Shown here: positions 52,344-60,785 of the stretch, one piece after another
Layout: each line of letters opens with the position of its first letter
Position numbering within the stretch: the stretch's first letter is position 1
Source of the DNA: Calidihabitans tengchongensis
Lineage (GTDB): Bacteria > Sysuimicrobiota > Sysuimicrobiia > Sysuimicrobiales > Kaftiobacteriaceae
NCBI GenBank assembly: GCA_031459615.1
Contig: JAVKIE010000003.1
Location: forward strand, 1-64,000
Direction: 5' to 3'
DNA: 64,000 nucleotides
Program-made: the position numbers and the translations under genes
The notes under the pieces: generated by a model
Database searches by the model: none
Seen by the model: the letters and a program-made list of their open reading frames with translations, nothing else
What the model was told of the DNA's origin: nothing

Positions 52344-52799
52344 TCACCCCGCCACCGCGGCCGGCCGGGAGTCCCGCCGTGCGCCGGCGGGAATCACCAG
52401 GACGGGACAGGAGGCGTGGCGCAAGACCTCCTCCGCCACGCTGCCCAGCAGGACCCGCCTCCACCCCCGTCGGCCGTGGGTCCCCATCACGATGAAGGTG
52501 GCGCCCCACCGGCGCGACGTCTCCAGGATCTGCTCGGGAACCGACCACCCCTGGCAGACCTCCACGTCCGCCTGGACACCGCGCCGCCGAACGAGATCCC
52601 GCAGGGACTCTTCCAGCCGCTCCACAAACCTCTGCGGGGTGTCTCCTCTTTCCCTCTGGGCGTCGGCCACGTCGTCAGGGGTGAAGACGTGGAGGATCCG
52701 CAGTTCCGCCCCCAGCGGACGCGCCAGGTCTGCTGCCGCCTCCACCACCGCGTCCGACAAGGCCGACAGGTCCACCGGCACCAGGATCCGCTGCCGCAT
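52344..52799 (-). CDS. universal stress protein
   Basis: The 151-residue UspA protein has RILVPVDLSALSDAVVEAA at the start and VMGTHGRRGWRRVLLGSVAEEVLRHASCPVLVI, the ATP-binding pattern, at the end. GGGAGG precedes the ATG. It is the second gene of the Usp-Usp-CBS/BON-deoC run. Confidence 0.92.
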   Translation of the reverse strand: MRQRILVPVDLSALSDAVVEAAADLARPLGAELRILHVFTPDDVADAQRERGDTPQRFVERLEESLRDLVRRRGVQADVEVCQGWSVPEQILETSRRWGATFIVMGTHGRRGWRRVLLGSVAEEVLRHASCPVLVIPAGARRDSRPAAVAG

Positions 52800-52812
52800 C
52801 GCAGGCCTCCCG

Positions 52813-53289
52813 TCAGGAGGCGGCGGCCAGGACCTGCGGGCCGACCCGGAGGGACGTGTGGGGAACGACCAGGACAGGCCGGCCGGCGCGGCGGAGGACG
52901 GCGTCCGCCACCCCGGGCCGCAGCGCCGGCAGGCCGCGGCGCGGCCGCGCCCCCACCACGACCAGGTCGGCGCCCAGGCGGTTCGCCGCCGAGACAATCG
53001 CCCCCGCCACGTCGCGGTCTTCGATGACCTCCAGGCGCACCGACACGTCGGTGTCGCCGATGCCGGCCTCCGCCAGGGCGTCCCGCATCTCCGCCCGCAG
53101 GTGGTCCACGTACTCGTCCACGGGCATCCCGGTGTCTCCCAGCAGCCTCTCGTACTCCTCGGGGTCGAAGACGTGCACCACCACCAGCTCGGCGCGCCAG
53201 CGCTCGGCCAGACCGACGGCCTGGGCCAGCAGGACCGGCGCCGTGTCGGAGAGGTCGGTGGCCACCAGCACCCGGCGGACGCGCTCCAT
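52813..53289 (-). CDS. universal stress protein, first gene of a palindrome-controlled operon
   Basis: The 158-residue UspA protein starts VRRVLVATDLSDTAPVLLAQ and ends with VVVGARPRRGLPALRPGVADAVLRRAGRPVLVV. The G-loop (GARPRRGLPAL) departs from the ATP-binding consensus, so it may be a non-ATP-binding type. Its promoter has the 18-bp palindrome at exact spacing, so the Usp pair, CBS-BON and deoC may all follow the predicted regulon. Confidence 0.88.
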   Translation of the reverse strand: MERVRRVLVATDLSDTAPVLLAQAVGLAERWRAELVVVHVFDPEEYERLLGDTGMPVDEYVDHLRAEMRDALAEAGIGDTDVSVRLEVIEDRDVAGAIVSAANRLGADLVVVGARPRRGLPALRPGVADAVLRRAGRPVLVVPHTSLRVGPQVLAAAS

Positions 53290-53321
53290 GGATGTCGCCT
53301 CCCGTCTGGGCTTCCGCCTCC

Positions 53322-53367
53322 ACGGTACGTCCCGGCACGGCGCCCGGCCATCGGACGCCCGCCCGAA
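53322..53367 (-). promoter_or_regulatory. palindrome promoter of the Usp/CBS-BON/deoC operon
   Basis: Minus strand: TTCGGGCGGGCGTCCGAT (53367-53350), GG, exactly 20 nt, TACCGT (53327-53322). The -10 is identical to those of maeB and the first coiled-coil gene. Confidence 0.7.
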
Positions 53368-53422
53368 TTGGGTCTCGGTCCCCGGCCCGAGGACCGGTCC
53401 GGCGAGGCTACGCCAGAAAGGG

Positions 53423-53456
53423 CCGGCGCGGCGGGCGGTCCAGCCCGCCGCGCCGG
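53423..53456 (-). terminator. hairpin terminator after the ferritin-like gene
   Basis: A perfect 14-bp stem (53423-53436 with 53443-53456) and 6-nt loop lie just past the ferritin-like stop. On the minus strand CCCTTTCT follows. Confidence 0.65.
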
Positions 53457-53474
53457 GACAAAAACGTGACCCGG

Positions 53475-53969
53475 TCAGGCCCGCGCGGGCCGCCGGGCCA
53501 CCAGGTTCTCCAGAAACTCCTCGTGGCGGACCTCGTCGGCCAGCAGGCTGCTGGCCAGGGCGTAGGTCACGGGGTCCTTGCCAAAGGTCATCTTGGCCAG
53601 ACGGTTGTAGGCGTCGATGGCGGCGCGCTCGGCCCGGATCTGGTCTTCCACCATCCCCTCGGCGTCGCTCCAGTCGCGGCGGGGAGCCGTCCAGGGCCCG
53701 TTGGCGCCCGCCTCCCACTCCCGGGGGTGTACCACCGGGTCGCCCCCGAGCTCGATGATCCGGCGGGCCAGCTTCTCGGCGTGGCCCAGCTCGTCCATGG
53801 CCTCCTCCTTGAAGTGCTCGGTCAGCTCCTCCCCGTGGAACCCTTCCGCCACCTGCGCGGTGATCCAGTAGGAGTAAAACGCCAGCAGCTCGTCCAGGTA
53901 GGCCCGGCGCAGCTGCTGGACCAGCTCGTCCACGTTGACCTCCACGATGGCGCGCCCTTTTTCACCCAT
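53475..53969 (-). CDS. ferritin-like di-iron protein (bacterioferritin/DPS-like)
   Basis: The 164-residue protein folds as a four-helix bundle with paired metal motifs: DELLAFYSYW and EEAMDELGHAEKLA (E with EXXH), then MVEDQIRAERAAIDAYN and LADEVRHEEFLENL (E with EXXH). These form a di-iron centre as in bacterioferritin or DPS-type proteins. No haem-binding Met is obvious. It probably stores iron or removes peroxide. TATGAT (54019-54014, minus strand) is a plausible -10. Confidence 0.88.
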   Translation of the reverse strand: MGEKGRAIVEVNVDELVQQLRRAYLDELLAFYSYWITAQVAEGFHGEELTEHFKEEAMDELGHAEKLARRIIELGGDPVVHPREWEAGANGPWTAPRRDWSDAEGMVEDQIRAERAAIDAYNRLAKMTFGKDPVTYALASSLLADEVRHEEFLENLVARRPARA

Positions 53970-54140
53970 GCGCGATCCCTCCCATGTGTGTGGAGTGTGA
54001 CGGGTCCGGTGCGATCATAGCCCGTCCCCCCCGTCCGGGGAAACCCCTCCGCCGCCCGGACTTCCATCCTCCCGCCGGGCGGAGGACCGGCCCCCGGCGC
54101 CGAAGATCCCAGGGACACGACCGGCCCACGAGGTGATGGC

Positions 54141-54599
54141 ATGCAGCCAACCGGCCCGATCCACGTCCGGCGCATTCTGGCGGCCACCGACTTCTCCCCC
54201 GGAGCCGAACGCGCGCTCCAGTGGGCGCGGACCCTGGCGGACGCGTTTGGCGCCGAGCTGGTCATCCTTCATGTCCTGGACCTCAGCCTGGCCGGGGCGG
54301 CGGGGCTGCCCACGGAACTGGCGGCCATGCCGGCGGTGGGACAGCTGATGGACCGCCTGCGCAGCGAGGCCAGCAGCGAGATGACCAAGCTGGCGGCCCG
54401 CCACCCCCGGGCCCGGACCCTGCTGCGGGAGGGCAGCCCCCGGACCACCATCCTGGACGTCGCCCGGGAGGTGGGAGCCGACCTGATCGTGGTGGGCACC
54501 CACGGCCGCACGGGGCTGGCCCACGTCTTCTTCGGCAGCGTGGCCGAGCACGTGGTCCGCCACAGCCCCGTACCGGTCTTGACGGTCCGCCAGGAGTAA
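54141..54599 (+). CDS. universal stress protein
   Basis: The 152-residue UspA protein begins VRRILAATDFSPGAERALQWA and ends VVGTHGRTGLAHVFFGSVAEHVVRHSPVPVLTV, the full ATP-binding signature. It is the fourth Usp in the window. GAGGTG precedes the ATG. It is divergent from the ferritin-like gene. Confidence 0.92.
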   Translation: MQPTGPIHVRRILAATDFSPGAERALQWARTLADAFGAELVILHVLDLSLAGAAGLPTELAAMPAVGQLMDRLRSEASSEMTKLAARHPRARTLLREGSPRTTILDVAREVGADLIVVGTHGRTGLAHVFFGSVAEHVVRHSPVPVLTVRQE

Positions 54600-54609
54600 C
54601 CTATCGTAA

Positions 54610-54775
54610 GCCCGAAGGGGAGTAGCCTCGGAGCACCCCTCCGTGGCCGGGCCGTCATCACGATCCGCAGGGATCCGGCCCGGCCTCCCGCCAGGATATG
54701 CCGGGACGCCCGGGCGTCCCGGAGCGCGCGGGGGCGAGACCTTCGCTGCAGGATTGCGGCGGAGGTCTCGCCCCC
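54610..54775 (+). ncRNA. yybP-ykoY manganese riboswitch with expression platform
   Basis: The leader of the TerC gene holds the conserved yybP-ykoY elements: GGGGAGTAGCC (54617-54627), a GTCATCACGA segment (about 54654) and GCGAGACCTTCGC (54734-54746). The last element also forms a 13-bp stem with 54763-54775 (GGGGGCGAGACCT with its complement), giving mutually exclusive terminator and aptamer closing-helix structures. This family senses Mn2+ and turns on exporters, in keeping with the TerC-family gene 40 nt downstream. Confidence 0.85.
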
Positions 54776-54814
54776 GATGCGTCTGGAGACCCGCCGCCGG
54801 GAAGGAGAGGGGAC

Positions 54815-55804
54815 ATGTCGTCGGTGGGCACGCCGTGGCTGTGGGCGGGTTTCTCCCTCCTGATCGCGGGGTTGCTGGCGCTGGACCTCGGCGTCTTCCA
54901 CCGCCGGGCCCATGAGATCCGCCCCCGGGAAGCCCTGGCGTGGAGCGTGGTCTGGATCGCGCTGGCCCTCCTGTGGGGCGCCGGGGTGTGGTGGCGCTTC
55001 GGGCCCGAGCGCGGCCTGGAGTACCTCACCGGCTACCTCATCGAAAAAGCCCTCAGCGTCGACAACATCTTCGTGTTCCTGGTCATCTTCAGCTACTTCG
55101 GGGTGCCCGCCGAGGCCCAGCACCGGGTCCTGTTCTGGGGCATTGTGGGCGCCGTGGCCTTCCGCATGGTCTTCATCCTGGCGGGGGCGGCGCTGCTGGC
55201 GGCGTTTCACTGGACCATCTACCTGTTCGGAGCCGTCCTGGTGATCACCGGGATCCGCATGCTGCGCGGGCGGGAGCCCGAGGTGCATCCCGAACGCCAT
55301 CCGGTGATCCGCTGGCTGAAGCGCCGCCTGCCGCTGGTGGCCCGCTACCACGGGGGGCGATTCGCGGTGCGCGAGGCGGGCAGACTCCGGGCGACCCCGC
55401 TGGTGCTGGCCCTGGTGACGGTGGAGCTCTCCGACATCCTGTTCGCGGTGGACTCGATCCCGGCCATCTTCGCCGTGACCCGGGACCCGTTCATCGTCTA
55501 CACGTCCAACATCTTCGCCATCCTGGGCCTGCGCGCCCTGTACTTCCTGCTGGCCGGACTGCTGGCGCGGCTGCGGTACCTCCACGTGGGACTGGGGCTG
55601 GTCCTGGTTTTTGTGGGGATCAAAATGGTCCTGGCCGAGGTCGCCCCCATCCCCATCGGGCTGTCGCTGCTGGTGGTGGCCGGCCTGATCGGTACAGCGG
55701 CGGCTGCCTCGGTGGTCCGCCCGGAGGTTCGAGCGCCGGCCGGAGGCGGGGCGTCCGCCGCCCCGCCTCCGGATGTCCCCCACCCGGATGCCCCGCGGTC
55801 GTGA
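54815..55804 (+). CDS. TerC/Alx-family membrane protein, probable manganese exporter
   Basis: The 329-residue protein has about nine membrane helices and the acidic family motifs ALSVDNIFVFLVIFSYFGVP and VELSDILFAVDSIPAIFAVT, which bind the transported metal. TerC/Alx/MntP-like proteins export Mn2+ in several bacteria. The disordered Pro/Ala tail after about 300 is not conserved. GGAGAGG precedes the ATG, and the manganese riboswitch lies in its leader. Confidence 0.92.
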   Translation: MSSVGTPWLWAGFSLLIAGLLALDLGVFHRRAHEIRPREALAWSVVWIALALLWGAGVWWRFGPERGLEYLTGYLIEKALSVDNIFVFLVIFSYFGVPAEAQHRVLFWGIVGAVAFRMVFILAGAALLAAFHWTIYLFGAVLVITGIRMLRGREPEVHPERHPVIRWLKRRLPLVARYHGGRFAVREAGRLRATPLVLALVTVELSDILFAVDSIPAIFAVTRDPFIVYTSNIFAILGLRALYFLLAGLLARLRYLHVGLGLVLVFVGIKMVLAEVAPIPIGLSLLVVAGLIGTAAAASVVRPEVRAPAGGGASAAPPPDVPHPDAPRS

Positions 55805-55840
55805 GGCTCCCGGCCCGCCCGCCGGACGACAGCGCGGGTG

Positions 55841-57112
55841 TCAGGGATAGATGCCCCGGGTGTAGAGGGCGTCGGCCACCCGGCTGATGGCCTGAATGAG
55901 GGCCGCCACCCGCAGCCGCACCTTGTGCGCCTCGGCAGCCTGCCACACCCTGTGGAAGGCCCGGACCATCATGCGCTCCAGGTGGTGATTGACCTCCTCC
56001 TCGGTCCAGAAGAACTGCTGCAGCCCCTGCACCCACTCGAAGTAGGAGACGATGACTCCGCCGGCGTTGGCCAGGATGTCGGGGATGACCGGGATCCCCC
56101 GGTCGGCCAGCACCGCGTCTCCGTCCGGGGTGGTGGGCCCGTTGGCGCCCTCGGCCACCAGGCGGGCCGAGACGCGCTCGGCGATCCGGCCGTCAATCTG
56201 GCCCTCCAGGGCGCTGGGGATCAGGACCTCGCAGGGCAGCGCCAGCAGTTCCTCGTTGCTGACCCGGTCGGCGCCGGGGAAACCCACCACCGATCCGGTG
56301 GTCTGTTTGTACCGCAGCACCTCCCGGGGGTCGAGTCCCTTCGGGTTGTAGATTCCGCCCCGGGAGTCGCTGACGGCCACCACCCGGCAGCCCAGGTCGT
56401 GCAGCAGGTAGGCCGCCACCGACCCCACGTTGCCGAACCCCTGCACCACCACCCGCGCGCCGTTCAGAGGCAGATCGATCTGGCGCGCCGCCTCCCGGAC
56501 GCACAGCATGACCCCCCGTCCGGTGGCCTCCACCCGGCCGTGGGAGCCGCCGATGCTCAGCGGCTTGCCGGTCACCACCGCCGGCACCGAATAGCCCCGG
56601 TGCATGCTGTAGGTGTCCATGATCCACGCCATCACCTGGGGGTTGGTGCCCACATCCGGGGCGGGGATGTCGCCTTCGGGGCTCATCAGGATCGAAATCT
56701 CGGTGGCGTACCGGCGGGTCAGGTGCTCCAGCTCGTTCTGGGACAGAGTCTTGGGGTCGCAGGCCACCCCGCCCTTGGCCCCGCCGTAAGGCAGGCCGGC
56801 CAGGGCGCACTTCCAGGTCATCCACATGGCCAGGGCCCGGACCTCGTTGAGGGTCACGTCGGGATGGTAGCGGATGCCGCCCTTGGTGGGCCCCAGGACC
56901 GTGCTGTGGTGCACCCGGTAGCCGGCGAAGACCCGCACCGACCCGTCGTCCATCTTCACCGGGAAGTTCACGGTCAGCTCCCGTTTGGGGTAGGCGAGGA
57001 ACTCCCGGATGCCCCGCTTGAGGGGCAGGTGGTCGGCGGCCTCGCTGAACTGGCGCAGGGCCATCTGCCAGGCGTCTTCCTTGGGCGCCATCACCATCGT
57101 CGTCACGGCCAT
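55841..57112 (-). CDS. gdhA: glutamate dehydrogenase
   Basis: The 423-residue enzyme belongs to the Glu/Leu/Phe/Val dehydrogenase family: GPTKGGIRYHPDVT and WKCALAGLPYGGAKGGVACDPK with the catalytic Lys residues, QGFGNVGSVAAYLLHDLG for NAD(P) binding, and TPDGDAVLADRGIPVIPDILANAGG. Length and motifs fit the hexameric NAD-type glutamate dehydrogenase of archaea and thermophiles. It interconverts glutamate and 2-oxoglutarate. A palindrome promoter precedes it, pairing it with gltD in the predicted regulon. Confidence 0.92.
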   Translation of the reverse strand: MAVTTMVMAPKEDAWQMALRQFSEAADHLPLKRGIREFLAYPKRELTVNFPVKMDDGSVRVFAGYRVHHSTVLGPTKGGIRYHPDVTLNEVRALAMWMTWKCALAGLPYGGAKGGVACDPKTLSQNELEHLTRRYATEISILMSPEGDIPAPDVGTNPQVMAWIMDTYSMHRGYSVPAVVTGKPLSIGGSHGRVEATGRGVMLCVREAARQIDLPLNGARVVVQGFGNVGSVAAYLLHDLGCRVVAVSDSRGGIYNPKGLDPREVLRYKQTTGSVVGFPGADRVSNEELLALPCEVLIPSALEGQIDGRIAERVSARLVAEGANGPTTPDGDAVLADRGIPVIPDILANAGGVIVSYFEWVQGLQQFFWTEEEVNHHLERMMVRAFHRVWQAAEAHKVRLRVAALIQAISRVADALYTRGIYP

Positions 57113-57172
57113 CGCACCCCCTCAGGCGTGTGGGTTCGTGCCGGGCCGCCGGGGGGCGGCCCCCACCGTGGA

Positions 57173-57218
57173 GGTATAGGGGATCGCGCGGGATGTGCGT
57201 ATCAGGCGGCTACCCGAT
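57173..57218 (-). promoter_or_regulatory. palindrome promoter of the glutamate dehydrogenase gene
   Basis: Minus strand: ATCGGGTAGCCGCCTGAT (57218-57201), AC, exactly 20 nt, TATACC (57178-57173); start near 57166. The palindrome lies just before the end of the upstream Rrf2 gene. Confidence 0.6.
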
Positions 57219-57220
57219 GG

Positions 57221-57727
57221 TCACGCCGGGCCGCGCGGGGGCCGCCATGCATCCGGCGGATGGCCTCCCCCCGCCCTGGGGGGTGCCGCGTCCGGGCGCG
57301 CCGCGGCCAGCTGCGCGATGCGCAGCGGCCCCCGGGCGACGTCGGCCAGGGTGAGGGACTCCATCATCTCCACCACCTGGGGGCGGACCGTCTTCCACAG
57401 CTCGTGGAGGATGCAGGGCCGGTCGTCTGAACACCGGTTGCTCCAGAAGACGCACCTGCGGAACACGTCGGCCCCCTCCACCGCCTCCACGATCTCCTTG
57501 ACGCTGATCGCCTCCGGAGGGCGCGCCAGACCATAACCCCGCCGCCCGCCCCGGTGGGATGTCAGCAGGCCGGCGCGGGTCAGCCTGCGGAAGATCTTGG
57601 CGAGGAACACCGGCGGCAGCCCCCCGGCGCTGGCGATGGACCGCAGGGTCAGGACTGTCCCCGGCTTCTTCCGGGCCAGATGGGCCAGGCCGGCCAGGGC
57701 GTACTCGCTCTCGCGGCTCAGCTTCAC
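57221..57727 (-). CDS. Rrf2-family Fe-S regulator (IscR/NsrR-like)
   Basis: The 168-residue protein has an Rrf2 winged helix (MKLSRESEYALAGLAHLAR, LRSIASAGGLPPVFLAKIFRRL) and three cysteines in RRCVFWSNRCSDDRPC (CX6CX5C, about 92-106), close to the cluster-binding pattern of IscR and NsrR. It should bind a [2Fe-2S] or [4Fe-4S] cluster and sense NO or cluster status. The GTG start overlaps the stop of the haem-copper subunit gene (GTGA). Being last in that operon, it probably regulates it; a palindrome GGACCA-AAA-TGGTCC stands before the operon. Confidence 0.88.
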   Translation of the reverse strand: MKLSRESEYALAGLAHLARKKPGTVLTLRSIASAGGLPPVFLAKIFRRLTRAGLLTSHRGGRRGYGLARPPEAISVKEIVEAVEGADVFRRCVFWSNRCSDDRPCILHELWKTVRPQVVEMMESLTLADVARGPLRIAQLAAARPDAAPPRAGGGHPPDAWRPPRGPA

Positions 57728-59088
57728 GGCGGCATCGGCGCCGGGCGCGGGGCCGCCGGCACCCGGGCGGGGGGCCGCGGGCCCAGGACCGCCGCCAGCA
57801 CCTGGGCCACGAAGAGCACACCGCCCGCGACAGCCGGCACCACCGCGGGCGCCATCAGGCGCAGGGCGAACGCCCACGGCCCGGAGGCCGCCACGCTGCC
57901 GACCATCTTGCGGGGCGCGCCCAAGGCCCCCGCCCACGCCAGGACGGCGACGGTCGCCAGCACCCCCAGCCCGAACACCCACAGCTGCAGCGCGGCCATC
58001 CGGCGGCTTCCCCGCGCCCACCCCCAGGCGTGCAGCAGGTGGTGGATGACGCCCATGAACGCCACCGTGACCCCGCCCACCAGCATCGCGTGATAGTGGG
58101 CCGTGACCCGCAGCGTGCCGCGGATCCCCACCGGCGCCAGAACCCCTCCCAGGACGTAGAATGCCATCGAGAGCGCCAGCGCCGCCACCTCCGGGCTGGA
58201 CCGCAGAAGCCCCGGCGACCGCCGGCACGCGGCCGCGACCGCCGCGCCGACCACCCCCAGGTGGATGACCGTCGGGATACTGATCCCGACCCCCAGCGCC
58301 AGGTTGACCTTCCATAAAGCCGGGAGCGCCGCCGGCTCCGGTCCCGCGTACACGGCCGCGCCCCCCAGGGCCAGGAGCGGGTACAGGCCGAAGGCCGCCC
58401 GGATCAGACGCGGAGCCGGCGAGACCGTGCCCGCGCCGCGGGCCAGCACATACCAGGCCAGCGCCATCGCCCCCGCGTAGACGAACTGCAGGGCGTGACC
58501 GGCGCCCCAGAAGACGATCTGGTAGGGCAGGCGACCCGCCCGAAGGATCCCCGCCACAGCCGCCAGCAGGGTGACGCCGAACGTCGCGGCCACGCAGGAC
58601 GCTCCCCAGGCCACCGCCGACCGACCCCGCCGGACCGGGCGCACGATGGACATCAGGCCCCCCGCCGCCCCCGCCGCCACCAGAGCCAGGCCGGCCAGGT
58701 ACGCGGGCGCGTCCACCACCGGGACGTAGTCGCTGAGGACCGGCCGGCCGCGCCCGGACAGGCTGGCTAACAGAACCAGGAGGCTCCCTCCGGCGGCCAG
58801 GATCGCCCCGACCCGGCCCCCGCCGCCCGCGCCCCGGCCCCCGCAGGCGGCCAGGGCGGTGACGACCACGCCGCCCAGCAGCCACACGATCAGCGCGAAG
58901 GCCACGTGGCCGACCAGGAGGGTGGAAAAAGTGTGCGGGGACAGGAACCGGGCTCCGGGCATGCGCGCGAGAGCCACCAGGACCGCCAGCAACCCGGAGG
59001 TACCCGCCGCCCCCGCCGCCACCCCCAGCCACGCGCGCAGGAGGGTGGGGTCCGCCGCGGCCGGACTGCGGGCAGGCGACGACGTCAT
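57724..59088 (-). CDS. second haem-copper oxidase subunit I-like membrane protein
   Basis: The 454-residue protein has about twelve helices and several haem-copper ligand positions: His61 in LLVGHVAFALIVWLL (low-spin haem), His198 in FWGAGHALQFVY, His276 in PTVIHLGVVG and His331/333 in AHYHAMLVGGVTVAFMG. The second His of the usual CuB HH pair is missing (IHL), and no active-site Tyr follows GAGH. It is probably a divergent, perhaps electron-transfer-only, paralogue of the main subunit I encoded directly upstream (TGATG overlap). Such paired subunit I genes are unusual. Confidence 0.75.
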   Translation of the reverse strand: MTSSPARSPAAADPTLLRAWLGVAAGAAGTSGLLAVLVALARMPGARFLSPHTFSTLLVGHVAFALIVWLLGGVVVTALAACGGRGAGGGGRVGAILAAGGSLLVLLASLSGRGRPVLSDYVPVVDAPAYLAGLALVAAGAAGGLMSIVRPVRRGRSAVAWGASCVAATFGVTLLAAVAGILRAGRLPYQIVFWGAGHALQFVYAGAMALAWYVLARGAGTVSPAPRLIRAAFGLYPLLALGGAAVYAGPEPAALPALWKVNLALGVGISIPTVIHLGVVGAAVAAACRRSPGLLRSSPEVAALALSMAFYVLGGVLAPVGIRGTLRVTAHYHAMLVGGVTVAFMGVIHHLLHAWGWARGSRRMAALQLWVFGLGVLATVAVLAWAGALGAPRKMVGSVAASGPWAFALRLMAPAVVPAVAGGVLFVAQVLAAVLGPRPPARVPAAPRPAPMPP

Positions 59089-60779
59089 CAGTGGCCGATG
59101 GGCCACGCCCGGGCCAGGTTGAGGTAGTTGGCCACGTACATGGCCAGGAAGAACGCGGCGAAGATCAGGCACAGGATGAAGGTGCCGCGGACGCCCACGT
59201 CCCGGGCGTGGCCCGGGTTGGAGGCCGGCTGCGGGATGGCGTACTCGCGCCGCAGCTCCTCGTCGGTGAGCCGGCGCCCTCCCAGGACCGTCCCGACCAC
59301 CAGGGCCACGAACAGCGCCCCGCCGGCCAGCGCCAGCAGGCCGCCGACGCCCGCCACCGTCAGCAGGGCGAACACCTCCGGCGGGTACCGGAAGGCCAGC
59401 GGCGACCGACCGAAGGCGAACACGTCCGGCTGCTTGCGGGGCAGGCCAAAGCGTACGCCCAGCTGCAGGAACGCCAGGACCATCAGGCCCACCCCGATCC
59501 CGAACAGCCAGGGCTGGACTGCCGCCAGGCGGGGGGCGACCACCCGCCGGCGGAAGATCAGGGGCAGCACGTAGTAGGTCAGGCCCATGAACGCCAGCGT
59601 GGTCCCCGCCACCACGACGCCGTGGAAGTGGCCCATGATGGCGGTGGTGTTGTGCCACTTGAGGTTCAGCTGCTCGGTGCCGGCGATGACCCCGGTGGTC
59701 CCGCCCAGAAAGCCGAACAACGCCACCGACAGGACCAGGCTGCTGAAGGCCGGGTTGCGCCAGGGCCCCCGGGCCAGCCACTGGAACAGCCCCCGGTCGT
59801 AGCCCCGCGCCCGCTGGCCGATCTCCACGCTGCCGGGGACGGCGAAGGCGTGGATCATGCTGCCCAGGACGGCCAGGTGCATCAGGTAGCCGGTGTTGAT
59901 CCACTTCCAGCCCACCGACAGGGCGCCGCTGGGTTCGGTCTGCAGGTGGTGGGCGGAGCCGAGGTTGATCGCCACCAGGTACAGGACGAAGGCGAACCGC
60001 GAGATCTTCTCGCTGGGCGTCGTCCCCCCCACCGTGAGGAACGCCAGCAGGTACCACACCGAGATGGTGGCGCCCAGGTTGATCTGCTGGGAGGGGTGGC
60101 CGTACCCCCAGTACACCAGCTTCCACACGAACGGGTTCAGGGACGGGACCAGGCCCACCGCCCACAGGAAGGCGGGGACGAAGACCATCGCCCCCACCAG
60201 CAGGGTGGCCACCGCCAGGACCGCCGTGACAAACGCCCCGTAGACCACCAGGGGCAGCGGCCCCTGGGAGGCCTTCTCCTTGCGGGCCCGGTAGACCGTG
60301 GCAAAGAAGATGGCCACGGCCAGCAGGGCTCCCACCGCGAACAGGTCGGTGCCCAGGTAGAAGTCCCACGTCCCCCGCAGGGGCGGATAGGGCTGGAAGG
60401 ACAGGTGATTCAGAGGCGAGCGCAGGATGGCCGCCTCCACCATCGCGGCCCCGATCGCCATCAGGCCGAACGCCCCCCAGGCGAGCCGTGTCCCGGCCAG
60501 GCGTGCGTTCAGCATCACCGAGCCGGCGAAGTACAGGATGGCCACCTCGAAGAAGATGATCCAGAAGATGAGCATGCTCCAGCCGTGCAGGGCGATGAAC
60601 TGATAGAAGGTGCGGGGGGCAAACAGGCCCAGCCATCGGGTCAGCAGGACCACAACGGCGGCGATCCCGCCGATGAGCAGGAAGACCACCGCGGCCACGG
60701 CGTTGGCCTTGATCAGATTCTCCGTCTGCCGGTAGACCCGGAAGCCGGTGACCGCGCAGGTACGCGCCTCGCTGGCCAT
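59088..60779 (-). CDS. haem-copper oxidase subunit I without active-site tyrosine, possible NO reductase
   Basis: The 563-residue protein has about fourteen helices. Ligands: His65 (low-spin haem), His228 in WGYGHPSQQINLGA, His277/278 in GSAHHLQTEPSG (CuB) and His384/386 in MGHFHGVVVAGTTLAFMG (haems). In oxygen reductases the His-Pro pair is followed at +4 by the cross-linked Tyr (GHPEVY). Here position +4 is Gln232, so the normal O2-splitting tyrosine is absent. Alternative NO reductases of the haem-copper superfamily share this loss. With a CuA subunit, an Rrf2 regulator and NosFY nearby, NO reduction is favoured over O2 reduction. Confidence 0.85.
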   Translation of the reverse strand: MASEARTCAVTGFRVYRQTENLIKANAVAAVVFLLIGGIAAVVVLLTRWLGLFAPRTFYQFIALHGWSMLIFWIIFFEVAILYFAGSVMLNARLAGTRLAWGAFGLMAIGAAMVEAAILRSPLNHLSFQPYPPLRGTWDFYLGTDLFAVGALLAVAIFFATVYRARKEKASQGPLPLVVYGAFVTAVLAVATLLVGAMVFVPAFLWAVGLVPSLNPFVWKLVYWGYGHPSQQINLGATISVWYLLAFLTVGGTTPSEKISRFAFVLYLVAINLGSAHHLQTEPSGALSVGWKWINTGYLMHLAVLGSMIHAFAVPGSVEIGQRARGYDRGLFQWLARGPWRNPAFSSLVLSVALFGFLGGTTGVIAGTEQLNLKWHNTTAIMGHFHGVVVAGTTLAFMGLTYYVLPLIFRRRVVAPRLAAVQPWLFGIGVGLMVLAFLQLGVRFGLPRKQPDVFAFGRSPLAFRYPPEVFALLTVAGVGGLLALAGGALFVALVVGTVLGGRRLTDEELRREYAIPQPASNPGHARDVGVRGTFILCLIFAAFFLAMYVANYLNLARAWPIGH

Positions 60780-60785
60780 GGGAGG

